Assembly: GCF_019207085.1 (NCBI RefSeq)
Contig: NZ_JAATOM010000025.1
Coordinates: forward strand, 20,211-84,210
From: Variovorax sp. dw_308
GTDB taxonomy: Bacteria; Pseudomonadota; Gammaproteobacteria; Burkholderiales; Burkholderiaceae_C
DNA: 64,000 bases
Direction of reading: 5' to 3'
Shown here: piece after piece, positions 1 through 8,858 of the stretch
How the letters are laid out: every line of letters begins with the position of its first letter
Position numbering within the stretch: the stretch's first letter is position 1
Program-made: the position numbers and the translations under genes
Notes under the pieces: model-generated
Database searches by the model: none
Seen by the model: the letters and a program-made list of their open reading frames with translations, nothing else
What the model was told of the DNA's origin: nothing

Positions 1-7
1 CCGCGCC

Positions 8-949
8 ATGAGCAGCCGAAGCCGGCCCCTGGTCGCAGCGCTGGCCGCGCTGGGTGCCTGGTCGACACAGATCGACACGGCCCGCGCGACGGAAGGCGGC
101 GGCAACTCCTATCCGATCGGCGTCGACAACACTTTCGCCGGCTACATGCTGCCGGAGGGCGCGAACTGGCTGCTCTTCTACCAGCACTACGCGGCGTCGC
201 ACTACAAGGACAACGCGGGCAACGACAGCGCGAAGTTCTCGGACTTCCATCTTCGGGCAGACGTGATCGCACCACGCCTGTCGTACGTATGGCCCGGCGT
301 GCTGTTCCTGGGCGCGAACGTGGAGACGCGCATCGTCCAGCCCGTCAGCGGGGTGGATCTCACCCTCGGCATCGCGCGCCGCGCGCCACTGCCGCCGCTC
401 GACAAGGGCGGGGAGAAGACCGGCCTCGCAGACATGTCCTTCTCGCCGATCATCCTCGGGTGGCACGGCACGAGCTTTCACCAGACGCTGGGCATCGAGA
501 CCCACCTGCGCACCGGCAGCTACGACGTGCGCGACAACGTGAACACAGGGCGCAACTACAACCAGGTGGCGCCCGTCTATGCCTTCACCTGGTTTCCCGA
601 CTCGCGTTCCGACGTGAGCGCCAAGTTCCGCTACGGCATCAACGACCGCAATGGCGCCACGGGCTACCACTCTGGCGACGAAGCAAGCATCGAGTTCAGC
701 GCCGGCTACCGGGTGATGCCGCAACTGCTCCTGGGCCTGAACGGTTACGTGTACCGGCAAACCACCGACGACGACGTCAACGGCGCCACCGTTCCCAACA
801 ACAAGGGCCGCGTCAACGCGCTCGGGCTGTTCGGCAGCTATCGCATCACACCGAAGTTCGCCCTCACGCTGCGCATGCAGTCGGAATTCGGCGCTCGCAA
901 CCGACCACAGGGCACGCGGCTCTGGGCCATGTTGCTTTGCCCCTTCTAA
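8..949 (+). CDS. MetA/SphA-like outer-membrane protein
   Basis: The 313-residue product has an N-terminal signal peptide (about residues 1-27, Ala-rich, ending near TARA). The rest is rich in alternating Tyr, Gly, Asn and Asp and ends in Phe, as expected for a beta-barrel outer-membrane protein. It looks like the phenol meta-pathway MetA/SphA family (PF13557), thought to help hydrophobic aromatic or terpenoid substrates cross the outer membrane. It sits 29 bases before a ring-cleaving dioxygenase on the same strand, which fits substrate uptake for that pathway. The substrate cannot be read from sequence, and the upstream operon context lies outside the window. Confidence 0.75.
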   Translation: MSSRSRPLVAALAALGAWSTQIDTARATEGGGNSYPIGVDNTFAGYMLPEGANWLLFYQHYAASHYKDNAGNDSAKFSDFHLRADVIAPRLSYVWPGVLFLGANVETRIVQPVSGVDLTLGIARRAPLPPLDKGGEKTGLADMSFSPIILGWHGTSFHQTLGIETHLRTGSYDVRDNVNTGRNYNQVAPVYAFTWFPDSRSDVSAKFRYGINDRNGATGYHSGDEASIEFSAGYRVMPQLLLGLNGYVYRQTTDDDVNGATVPNNKGRVNALGLFGSYRITPKFALTLRMQSEFGARNRPQGTRLWAMLLCPF

Positions 950-978
950 CCCCCCACGTCAAACCCAAGGAGACCACC

Positions 979-1860
979 ATGCGCAACCTCGACCAGTTCA
1001 CGATCACCGACGCGGTGATCGACCGTTTCGCCGATACGCCAGACCCGCGACTCAAGCGAATACTCACGAGCCTGGTGCGACACCTGCACGACTTCGCGCG
1101 CGAGGTCGAACTGACCGAGGCCGAGTGGATGAAGGGCATCGAGTTCCTGACCGCCACAGGCCAGAAGTGCGACGCGACGCGCCAGGAATTCATCCTTCTC
1201 AGCGACACGCTCGGACTGTCCATGCTGACGGTCGCGCTGAACCACGACAAGCCCGTCGGAGCGACTGAAGCAACCGTCTTCGGACCGTTCCATGTCGCAG
1301 GCGCGCCGCACTACGAGAACGGCGGCGACGTCGGCAACGGTGCGAGCGGCGAGCCGAGCGTTGTGCGAGGCACCGTGCGCAGCCTGGACGGCACACCCAT
1401 CCCGCGTGCCCGGCTGGAGGTCTGGCAAGCCGACAGCGAGGGCTTCTACGACGTGCAGAGAGAACCGCTCGAAGAGGCGCAGGGGCGCGGCGTGCTGGAG
1501 GCTGACGCACTGGGGCGCTTCCACTTCCGCAGCGTCCTTCCGGTGGCCTATCCGATCCCCGACGACGGCACCGTCGGCGACATGCTGCGCGCGACCCGTC
1601 GCCATCCCTGGCGCCCCGCCCATCTGCACTTCATGGTGACCGCACCGGGCTTCGAGACACTCGTGACGCATGTCTTCCGCAAGGGCGATGCGTATCTCGA
1701 CTCCGACGCCGTCTTCGGCGTGCGCGAATCCCTGCTCGGCGACTGGCAACTACAGGCCGACGGCACGTACCTGCTGGAGTTCGACCTGGTCCTCAATCCC
1801 GTGGCAGCGTCACCGGCAACGCCTGCTGCCTCGCCGCGAGAAGTGGCTCAAGCGGCTTGA
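979..1860 (+). CDS. intradiol ring-cleavage dioxygenase (hydroxyquinol/catechol 1,2-type)
   Basis: This 293-residue protein should insert O2 between the two hydroxyls of a catechol-type ring using non-haem Fe(III). An N-terminal helical dimerisation domain (about residues 1-100) precedes the catalytic beta-sandwich. The four iron ligands appear as Tyr157 (GFYDVQ), Tyr191 (VAYPIP), His215 and His217 (RPAHLHF), with spacing close to hydroxyquinol 1,2-dioxygenases. The start at 979 follows a good ribosome site (AAGGAGA, 967-973); the frame stays open further upstream, but that part only shadows the previous gene. Its last 13 bases overlap the end of the convergent LysR gene. Hydroxyquinol is the best substrate guess; catechol or a chlorinated analogue is possible. 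Confidence 0.85.
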   Translation: MRNLDQFTITDAVIDRFADTPDPRLKRILTSLVRHLHDFAREVELTEAEWMKGIEFLTATGQKCDATRQEFILLSDTLGLSMLTVALNHDKPVGATEATVFGPFHVAGAPHYENGGDVGNGASGEPSVVRGTVRSLDGTPIPRARLEVWQADSEGFYDVQREPLEEAQGRGVLEADALGRFHFRSVLPVAYPIPDDGTVGDMLRATRRHPWRPAHLHFMVTAPGFETLVTHVFRKGDAYLDSDAVFGVRESLLGDWQLQADGTYLLEFDLVLNPVAASPATPAASPREVAQAA

Positions 1861-2828
1861 GCGCCATCGCGCACGAACAGGCGCCGCACGATCGAACGGA
1901 ACCACTGGCTGCCTGGATCGCGATGAAAGCGATCGTGCCAGTACTGCGCGATCTCCATGGGTGGCAACGGCAGCGGCGGCTCGACCGCCACGAGGTCCAG
2001 GTCGCGGGCCAGCGCCGTGCCCAAGGTCCGCGGGACGGTCGCCACGACATCGGAGTTCCTCGCGATGAGTGCGGCGGAGGCGAAGGTCGGGACCCGGCAC
2101 ACGATGTGGTCGCTGGGCAGGATCGCCTCGAGTTGACGTTCGGCATGGGCGTACTCATGGCCCGTGCCGGTGGCGGAGACCAGCGCATGCTGCTCGTTGA
2201 TGAAGCGCTCGAGCGCGTGTTGCGCGCGGGCGTCGTCGCCTCCCGCCGCCATGTTCTCGGCCGACAGTCGCGGATGCCCCTTGCGAAACAACGACACGTA
2301 GCGCTCCGTCCACAGCGGGTGGCGCCGGATGCCCTGCGTGAGCGAGGCAAAGGAGCCGATCGCGAAGTCGACAAGCCCCGACTCCAGCCATTGGTCCAGG
2401 TGGTGGACATCGCAGGGAACCGCCTGGACGTGCACCTTGGGCGCTTCGACGCGCAAGGCCGCCAGCAGCGGCGGCAGCATCTGCACCACGGCCGCATCCA
2501 CCATGAAGACGCTGAAGCGACGCTCCGAAGTGAGCGGGTCGAAGGCAACGTAGCCGGAGCGCAGTGCACGCATGCCATCGAGCACCGCACGCACCGGTTG
2601 CGCGAGCTCAAGCGCCTTGGGCGTCGGCTCCATCCGCAGCGCCACGCGCACGAACAGCGGATCGCCGAAGAAGAGGCGCAGCCGCGCCAGCATCTTGCTC
2701 AGCGCCGGCTGGGTCATGTTGAGCACCCGCGCACAGCGCGTCAGGTTTCGCTCCACCAGGAGGATCTCGAAGATCTGGAGATGCAGCAGGTCGATCTCGC
2801 CGTCTTTGATCTTGGGAATGACTTCCAT
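1848..2828 (-). CDS. LysR-family transcriptional regulator
   Basis: LysR regulator of about 326 residues. The winged helix-turn-helix is at the N terminus (LHLQIFEILLVERNLTRCA, then MTQPALSKMLARLR), followed by a substrate-binding effector domain. The start chosen is the methionine of MEVIPKIKDGE; an in-frame start at 2885 would add 19 residues without family similarity. It lies downstream of the LDI-family gene on the same strand and converges with the dioxygenase, so it probably controls one or both. It resembles the NodD/NahR-like subgroup with an MTQPALSK recognition helix. The effector is unknown. Confidence 0.85.
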   Translation of the reverse strand: MEVIPKIKDGEIDLLHLQIFEILLVERNLTRCARVLNMTQPALSKMLARLRLFFGDPLFVRVALRMEPTPKALELAQPVRAVLDGMRALRSGYVAFDPLTSERRFSVFMVDAAVVQMLPPLLAALRVEAPKVHVQAVPCDVHHLDQWLESGLVDFAIGSFASLTQGIRRHPLWTERYVSLFRKGHPRLSAENMAAGGDDARAQHALERFINEQHALVSATGTGHEYAHAERQLEAILPSDHIVCRVPTFASAALIARNSDVVATVPRTLGTALARDLDLVAVEPPLPLPPMEIAQYWHDRFHRDPGSQWFRSIVRRLFVRDGAQAA

Positions 2829-2945
2829 GTGGTGCAACCGAGGCAGGAGCGTACCGCTCCGGTCGGACGTGCGCAACAACTTCACCGCATCTGCGACAGC
2901 ACGTCCCGCACGCGATCCAGCGATGGATCGATGTCTGCTTCATGA

Positions 2946-4508
2946 CTAAGCGGCCGCTGCGCGTTCGGCCAGGCCGAACAGCAATCGGAACGCAATTGCG
3001 TCCCCGCTTGGACACGTAAATTCGATGCCGCCGGACATGGCGCGAACATTGAAGGCCTCCGATGCCAAGATTTGCACACCGTGGCCCCGTGCGACGACCT
3101 CACCACGTTGCAACAGGGTCCAATGACCCGCGGCGGCCAATCGCCCGATGCCGACCTCAAAGCCCTCATCTCGCGCTCGCTGCCGTCGTACTGCAAAGTT
3201 CAGCACTCTCGCATCGTGGTCCACGTAGGCCTGCAGCACGTCCACCCCCACGCCCACCTCCGTCAGCGCCGGGTCGTGGTGTTGTGCTTTCGACCAGGGC
3301 GTGTTGTACAAGCCCCAGAGGCCATCGGGCACATTGAGTCGGGCATAGCCAAGCAGCACGTTTCCTGTCATGGGCTCCACCAGCGATCGGAAGCCGTCCT
3401 TGTCTGACATGACGTCGTTGCGTGGGTAGCAGTAACCGCCGTCACGCCAGAGCGGGCTCATGTAGCGGTCGGCGTGCGTCAGCAGGCCCTTGAGCACCGC
3501 CGTGTCGCCCATCTCGGAAGCCCAGGTGGCCGCCCATCCGAAGTCCGAGTCATCGTTGATGATCGTTTGGCCCATCACCGTGGGACGCTCGACCGAGCGG
3601 ACCGACATGGCGCCTTCAGCCCCACGGACCAGCCAGTCCGCGATCTGGGCCGGGTAATGCTCACGCACGAAGTCCCGGTTCCACATGTTCATGAGCGTGC
3701 CGCACCACGCATCGACCCACGGCGAGAGTCCGGCGTTGTCGCGGACCGCCCGCGTGTCCTGCGAGAGCATCGCGTTGTAGTGCCCGTTGGCCCCCAGCCG
3801 ACCGAATTGGTCCCATGCCTTCTGGTAGCCCTCGGTCACTTCCCGGGCCATCGACTCGCCTGTGACGAGATCGTGCATGCGAAACCCCAGGATCGCGGGC
3901 TGGTTGCAGATCTGGAACACGCAATTCGGCTCGCAAGCCACGCCCAGGTATCCGCTCTCGACCATCTGCCAGTAGATGTGCTGGTTGAGGCTCGTCTGAT
4001 CGTATTCGAAACGCCGTTCCTTCCCGCCCCAAAAGAAGGACCAGTACTGAAAGCTCAGCGCCCCCGGTGCAGCGTAGCGGTTGTCGTCGAACAGATAGTT
4101 GTACAGCAGCGCCATCGACTGCACGTAAGCGCTGTACATGATGTTGTCACGACCGACCGGATTCCAGTCTTCGGTGTAAGCGTCGGACAGATGCGCGTTG
4201 AAGACGCTGCCTCCGCGACTCACACGCGCCCAATACATCCAGACCTCGGGCAGCAGCATCTTCTCCATGAAGCGTTCGAAGACCGGCTTGAAGACGCCTG
4301 GCGCGGCGGGTAGACGATGGCGGTGAGCGAGCGCCAGGGCGTAAGCCATATAGGCCATCTGGAAGCGGTAGCCACCGAAATCATCCTGGCCAGTGCCGCG
4401 ACCCTGCATGAAGGACCAGTCGTTGATGGGCTGGCGCGAGAGATTGGCGAAGTGCCGCAGATGGCCGACCTGCAGGTCATCGAGTTGCTGCGTTTCATGC
4501 GAAGTCAT
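2946..4508 (-). CDS. linalool dehydratase/isomerase-family protein
   Basis: The 520-residue product matches the linalool dehydratase/isomerase (Ldi) family of alpha/alpha-barrel lyases, where two cysteines act in dehydrating tertiary allylic alcohols. Cys192 and Cys201, nine residues apart in ACEPNCVFQICNQP, match the spacing of the catalytic pair in the Castellaniella enzyme (Cys171/Cys180). The start used is the methionine of MTSHETQQ at 4508; the frame is open to 4946 but that stretch overlaps the SCO1-like gene. It begins inside the last 14 bases of that gene, so the two are probably translationally coupled. No secretion signal is seen, whereas the Castellaniella enzyme is periplasmic. 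The natural substrate is unknown. Confidence 0.7.
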   Translation of the reverse strand: MTSHETQQLDDLQVGHLRHFANLSRQPINDWSFMQGRGTGQDDFGGYRFQMAYMAYALALAHRHRLPAAPGVFKPVFERFMEKMLLPEVWMYWARVSRGGSVFNAHLSDAYTEDWNPVGRDNIMYSAYVQSMALLYNYLFDDNRYAAPGALSFQYWSFFWGGKERRFEYDQTSLNQHIYWQMVESGYLGVACEPNCVFQICNQPAILGFRMHDLVTGESMAREVTEGYQKAWDQFGRLGANGHYNAMLSQDTRAVRDNAGLSPWVDAWCGTLMNMWNRDFVREHYPAQIADWLVRGAEGAMSVRSVERPTVMGQTIINDDSDFGWAATWASEMGDTAVLKGLLTHADRYMSPLWRDGGYCYPRNDVMSDKDGFRSLVEPMTGNVLLGYARLNVPDGLWGLYNTPWSKAQHHDPALTEVGVGVDVLQAYVDHDARVLNFAVRRQRARDEGFEVGIGRLAAAGHWTLLQRGEVVARGHGVQILASEAFNVRAMSGGIEFTCPSGDAIAFRLLFGLAERAAAA

Positions 4509-5085
4509 GGAAGGGGCGCTCCAGAAACCGCCGCATTCGGGTCGACACCGTCGCGGCATCGAGCGAGTCGGCAAAGTGGGTTTGATAGGTCCCGCCCGGC
4601 GCCATGAAATAGCAGAGGGCCGTGTGTGAGAGCACGTAGCCATCGGGCGCGTCGGGCTCGTCTTGCCGCGCTGCGAACACGCGAAACGACTTCCTGGCCT
4701 CCTCCGCCTGCTCCTGCGTGCCGGTGAGCCCGAGGAAGCCATCACCGAAGCGACGGTATTGCGCAAGGTACGTCCGCAACACACCGGGCGTGTCCCGGAT
4801 GGGGTCAACGGATACGTAGAGAGCCTGCACCTGGTCGGCGAGCGGTCCGAGCATCGCCAATGCCTCGCCGAGCTTCGACAGTTCCCGCGGACACACAACG
4901 GCGCAGTGCGAGAAGCCGAAGAACACGAGAAGGTGCTTCGAGCCAAAGCTGCGTTCGTTCACGCGTCGACCGAAATGATCGACGAGGTCGAACCGGCCGC
5001 TTACGGGTGGCGGAATGGCAGGTTGATGGGTGGCCCTTGCTGCGCAGCAGCACCCGGGAGCGGCATTGGCAGTGGTGAAAGGCAT
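4495..5085 (-). CDS. SCO1/SenC-family thioredoxin-fold protein
   Basis: The 196-residue protein has the SCO1 copper-chaperone fold. It carries the CxxxC pair (Cys61 and Cys65 in SHCAVVCPREL), the distal His154 (VLSHTALCYF) and the typical VSVDPIRDTP segment. Family members deliver copper to cytochrome oxidase or act as thiol reductases. It is the first gene of a probable operon with the LDI-family gene, which it overlaps by 14 bases. Oddly, no clear signal peptide or membrane anchor is present; the short N terminus has three consecutive cysteines (GCCCAA). That suggests a mis-set start, a cytoplasmic variant, or extra metal ligands. Confidence 0.8.
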   Translation of the reverse strand: MPFTTANAAPGCCCAARATHQPAIPPPVSGRFDLVDHFGRRVNERSFGSKHLLVFFGFSHCAVVCPRELSKLGEALAMLGPLADQVQALYVSVDPIRDTPGVLRTYLAQYRRFGDGFLGLTGTQEQAEEARKSFRVFAARQDEPDAPDGYVLSHTALCYFMAPGGTYQTHFADSLDAATVSTRMRRFLERPFHDFA

Positions 5086-5404
5086 CAGACCACTTTAAAT
5101 GAACACTTCGCGCATACGGAGATTTGTCTCGGCATCCATCCACTATCGAAGAGGTTGACTGTGCGGTGCCGTTTCAGCCAAACATCGTCACGCAGGCGCA
5201 GCGGTGAAGAGGCAGACCGCCCGCCGGCGCACCAGCCGCCGATGTAAGGGACCACCCGAAGACCGTGCCTCCCTCTGCCAGATCTGCGATTCGTGCGAGA
5301 CGTCCGGTCGTGACGTCGATGATGACGAAGGCCGTGCGAACGCCCACTTGCCGTCGCCAATGACCCGGCTGGCTGGCGCACACTTCCGGCCACGGTCCTG
5401 CAAC
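5086..5404. other. divergent intergenic region, SCO1-like/AsmA
   Basis: This stretch of about 320 bases separates two divergently transcribed genes and should hold both promoters. I see no convincing small gene, hairpin terminator or operator palindrome. The frame of the AsmA gene stays open through most of it, but the residues do not resemble AsmA N termini. Confidence 0.5.
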
Positions 5405-7450
5405 ATGAATCCTGACCCGACCCCATTGCGTCCGAAACCGTTGCGTCACCACCCCTGGAGGATGGCATTCGCGTGCCTGGCGCTGGCGGTGCTCGCGTTC
5501 GTGCTCACGTTCGACTGGAACTGGGTCCGTCCTCCGCTGGAGCGCTACATCTCGCGCAAGACCGAGCGCGAATTCCGGATGTCGGACCTGCACGTCAGCC
5601 TCGGCCTCGTGCCGACGATCCGCATGCGCGACGTGTACTTCGCCAATGCGCCCTGGTCGCAGGAAGCAGCACCGATGGCCCGCATCGACGAGCTCGAATT
5701 CTCGATCTCGCTGCGCGACCTGCCCGACAAGATCCTGGTGCCGCGGGTGGCGCTGACGCGCCCGGACCTGGTCTTCGAACGGTTGGCCGACAACCGCAAG
5801 AACTGGATCCTTTCCGACCCCTCGGATACACGGCCGAGCAAGCTGCGCATCAGCACGCTGTCGTTCCAGGACGGGCGCATTCGCTATGTCGATCACGGTC
5901 TGCCCATCGAGGTCGACGTGGTTGCCGGCACCTTCGAACCAGCCAGCCTCGACAAGGTCCAGAGCGCCACAAGCACCCCCGAGGGCAACCGCTACATGAC
6001 GCGATACGAGTTCAAGGGCGACTACCACGGCAGGGCCTTCTCGGGCCATGCGCTGACTGGCGAGGTGCTCAGCTTCGCTGAATCCGGCGCACCGTTTCAG
6101 CTCAAGGGCGAATTTGTCGCCGGATCGACCAGGGTGGCGGTCGAAGGAAGGATCGCCGACGCAGCCAACGTCTCGGCCATCGACGCGCAACTGCAGATCG
6201 AAGGCCAGACGCTGGCCAGCCTGTACCCCTTCCTGCTGCTGCCGCTGCCGACATCGCCCCCCTACCGACTGCAAGGGCACCTGATCCTCGAAGGCGATCG
6301 CTACACGATGAACGACCTGCGCGGGCGGATCGGCTCGACCGACATCACCGGCCACGCCACCTACGTCGAGAAGGAACCGCGCCCGCTGCTGACCGCGGAC
6401 CTGCAAAGCCGTCAGCTCGACATCGCGGATCTGGGCCCGCTGATTGGCATGCAGGCCGAGGGCTCCGGTGGCAAGCCCGCTGCCTCCCAGGCGCAGACGC
6501 GCGACCGGCCGGGTGCCAAGGCCACGGCACAGGCCACCGAGCCCGAGCGCCTGCTGCCGGCCGGTTCGTTCGATGCCAGCCGCCTGCAGCAGATCGATGC
6601 CGACGTGACGCTGGTCGCGAGCGAGCTGCGGGTGCCCCTGGCGCTGCCCCTGGAAAGCCTCACTGCCACGCTGCATCTGCACGATTCGATCCTGCAGGTC
6701 GCCCCGCTCGACTTCGGCTTCGCCGGTGGCACCATCGCGTCGCAGGTGACGCTCGATGCGCGCGAACCCACGATCCGATCCGAGGTTCGCATCGACCTGC
6801 GGGGCGTGGAGGTCGGCCGCCTGATTCCTCGCAGCGAGACCATCGCCAAGGGCGCCGGCCGTGTGGGTGCGGTGCTGGAACTCAAGGGCAGCGGCAATTC
6901 GATCGGTGAGGCGGCGGCCGGCGCCGATGGCCGCGTGGCTGCCACGATCGCGGACGGCCGCGTCTCCAACCTGCGCGATGCCGCCAGTTCGCTCAACGGC
7001 GGCAAGGTGTTGCGGTTGCTGGCCAGCGGCGATCGCGACATCCGGGTCAATTGCGGCGGCATCGCGTTCGACGTCAAGGACGGACGCGGGACATCGACGC
7101 TGTTCGTCATCGACACCGAGCAGACGCAGATCCTCGGAGGCGGCAGCTTCGACCTTGCGAATGAACGCTTCGACATCATCGTCGCACCCAAGCCCAAGAA
7201 GGCCGGCATGCTCTCCCTGCGCACGCCTCTGCACCTCCACGGCAGCTTCATGCAGCCCGGCTACCGGTTCGAGAAGGGGCCTCTGCTTGCGCGCGCGGGT
7301 GGCGCCATCGCGCTGGCCGCGGCGGCCCCGCTGGCAGGGCTGCTGCCGCTGATCGAGACCGGCCCGGGCAAGACCACCGACTGCGCTGCCGTCCAGCAGC
7401 AGGTCGGATCGGCTGTTCGGCAGGCGACTGCGCCGGCCGCGCGCAAGTGA
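5405..7450 (+). CDS. AsmA-family envelope protein
   Basis: The 681-residue protein has one N-terminal membrane helix (about residues 20-40, AFACLALAVLAFVLTF) and then a long beta-rich periplasmic region with repeated LRISTLSFQDGRI-type segments. This is typical of AsmA-like proteins, which assist phospholipid or outer-membrane protein transport. The C-terminal part (ERFDIIVAPKPKKAGMLSL) is the conserved AsmA_2 region. The start at 5405 places the membrane helix correctly; the open frame upstream to 5204 lacks family features. A decayed copy of the last part of this gene lies at 10639-10806. Confidence 0.8.
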   Translation: MNPDPTPLRPKPLRHHPWRMAFACLALAVLAFVLTFDWNWVRPPLERYISRKTEREFRMSDLHVSLGLVPTIRMRDVYFANAPWSQEAAPMARIDELEFSISLRDLPDKILVPRVALTRPDLVFERLADNRKNWILSDPSDTRPSKLRISTLSFQDGRIRYVDHGLPIEVDVVAGTFEPASLDKVQSATSTPEGNRYMTRYEFKGDYHGRAFSGHALTGEVLSFAESGAPFQLKGEFVAGSTRVAVEGRIADAANVSAIDAQLQIEGQTLASLYPFLLLPLPTSPPYRLQGHLILEGDRYTMNDLRGRIGSTDITGHATYVEKEPRPLLTADLQSRQLDIADLGPLIGMQAEGSGGKPAASQAQTRDRPGAKATAQATEPERLLPAGSFDASRLQQIDADVTLVASELRVPLALPLESLTATLHLHDSILQVAPLDFGFAGGTIASQVTLDAREPTIRSEVRIDLRGVEVGRLIPRSETIAKGAGRVGAVLELKGSGNSIGEAAAGADGRVAATIADGRVSNLRDAASSLNGGKVLRLLASGDRDIRVNCGGIAFDVKDGRGTSTLFVIDTEQTQILGGGSFDLANERFDIIVAPKPKKAGMLSLRTPLHLHGSFMQPGYRFEKGPLLARAGGAIALAAAAPLAGLLPLIETGPGKTTDCAAVQQQVGSAVRQATAPAARK

Positions 7451-7676
7451 TCGCCGTGGCGCCAGATGCGAGGCCGTCGGATGCTGCGCAAGTCGCGAAG
7501 CTCACGCTTTGCTGCCCGATGGACCGCACCGCTCGGACCTCAGGATTGCAGGTCCTATGCAAGCCGGAGGAGACAGTCTGGAGGAACAGAGGCATGCAGA
7601 TAACCGTCCGGCTCGTCGCCAGAGCACCAGGCTGAGTGACTACGAAGCCCGGGCCACGGGTCCGCGAGGCCCTCCC

Positions 7677-8531
7677 CTACTCCGGCAGCGCGTTCAGCAA
7701 ATAGAGGGCTTCGACCAGCGGCGACGGAGCGGTGCCAGCCGGAAAGCTCTGGCGGAACACCCTGACGATCTCGCCACTGCGGTAGGTCTCGGCCAATGCG
7801 CGGTTGACCGCCAGCCGCATGTCCGGGTCGCGTCGCATCATCAGCGAATAGCTTTCCATCGACAGGTAGTCGTTGCTGAGCCTGAGGGTCGCACCCGGCG
7901 CGCCGCCAGTGACTTCACCCACGAGGATCAGGCTGTCAGTGGCAAAGGCATCAGCCCGTCCGTCACGCACCGCGGCGATTCCGTCGGAGCTGGTCTTCAC
8001 CGGCACCAGGGCCGGCACGATGTCACGCGAAGACAGCCCCTTGAGCACCTGTTCCGTGGTGGTGCCAGGAATGACAGCCACCCGCTTTGCATTCAGGTCC
8101 ACCGCGCGGCCAATCGACGAGGAGGCCAGCGACACGAAGGAGCTTCCCTCGCCCCAGATGGGATTGCTGAAGTCGACTTGCCGCTCGCGACCCAGCGTGC
8201 GCGAAGTGCTGCCGCATTCAAGGTCGACGCTGCCGTCATTCACGGCCTGCATCCGTGTCGTTGCCGTCACGGGCACCCACTGCACGTCCAGTTTGGCCAG
8301 CTTGAGCTGGGATTGCAGGGAACTGGCCACGCGCTTGCACAGTTCCACCGAATAACCTGTCGGTGCACCGTCAGCGCCCTTGAACGAGAACGGCTTTGCA
8401 TCCTCCCGATAGCCCAGCTTGAGGGTCTGGGACTGGCCGATACGGGCAAGTGAGTCTTGAGGTCCAGCGCCCGGCCCACTGGCGCAGGCCGCCAGCAAGG
8501 CAGACATCAGGAGTGGCGCCAGCTGCGTCAA
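7677..8531 (-). CDS. lipoprotein amino-acid-type solute-binding protein
   Basis: The 284-residue product is a periplasmic binding protein of the amino-acid ABC transporter class (SBP_bac_3). It starts with a lipoprotein signal and lipobox (ALLAAC, Cys16), followed by LGYREDAKPFSFKGADG and the GSVDLECGSTSRT segment typical of polar amino-acid binders. No permease or ATPase gene is adjacent, so it is an orphan binding protein or serves a transporter elsewhere. It is the last of the minus-strand genes in the block bounded by AsmA-derived sequences. Confidence 0.8.
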   Translation of the reverse strand: MTQLAPLLMSALLAACASGPGAGPQDSLARIGQSQTLKLGYREDAKPFSFKGADGAPTGYSVELCKRVASSLQSQLKLAKLDVQWVPVTATTRMQAVNDGSVDLECGSTSRTLGRERQVDFSNPIWGEGSSFVSLASSSIGRAVDLNAKRVAVIPGTTTEQVLKGLSSRDIVPALVPVKTSSDGIAAVRDGRADAFATDSLILVGEVTGGAPGATLRLSNDYLSMESYSLMMRRDPDMRLAVNRALAETYRSGEIVRVFRQSFPAGTAPSPLVEALYLLNALPE

Positions 8532-8701
8532 AAGTCGTGAATTCGTGCGTCGTCCTCAGGCAATCAACAGATGCGTGCCGACGAGCCCAGGCGGACGCAT
8601 TCGCTGGACTCAACAACCCGCGTTGCAGAGCGGGCGGATTGTGAGGCCCGCTACCGGCATTGGCAACCGGATCCTTGAGCACGACAAAAATGCCATTGAG
8701 A

Positions 8702-8827
8702 TCATCGGTCCAGGTCTGCAAGACTGACCGAGCCATGGACCAACTTGCGTACGTCGTCCGCCGCGATGTCGCCATGCATTTGGAGTGCCAGCAACCATGC
8801 GCAGAACGCGCGTGAGCGCCTCTGCAT
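8702..8827 (-). CDS. possible 41-residue small protein
   Basis: A 41-residue reading frame starts 31 bases after the SDR stop codon and is preceded by AAGGA seven bases before its ATG. It reads MQRRSRAFCAWLLALQ, then HGDIAADDVRKLVHGS. It could be a co-transcribed small protein or the remnant of a longer gene. I recognise no family. The rest of the 8532-8858 gap shows nothing else. Confidence 0.25.
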   Translation of the reverse strand: MQRRSRAFCAWLLALQMHGDIAADDVRKLVHGSVSLADLDR

Positions 8828-8858
8828 GATTTGATCCTTCTGATGCGAGGTTCCCGGC

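Noticed and set aside
289..978. Extended N terminus for the dioxygenase.
   Set aside because: It overlaps the MetA-like gene in another frame and lacks similarity; the ribosome site and family start are at 979.
4509..4946. Extended N terminus for the LDI-family gene.
   Set aside because: It lies antiparallel to nothing but inside the SCO1-like gene on the same strand in another frame, with Arg/Ser-rich nonsense sequence.
5174..7240. A 688-codon minus-strand frame over AsmA.
   Set aside because: Antisense shadow; the sense frame has clear AsmA features.
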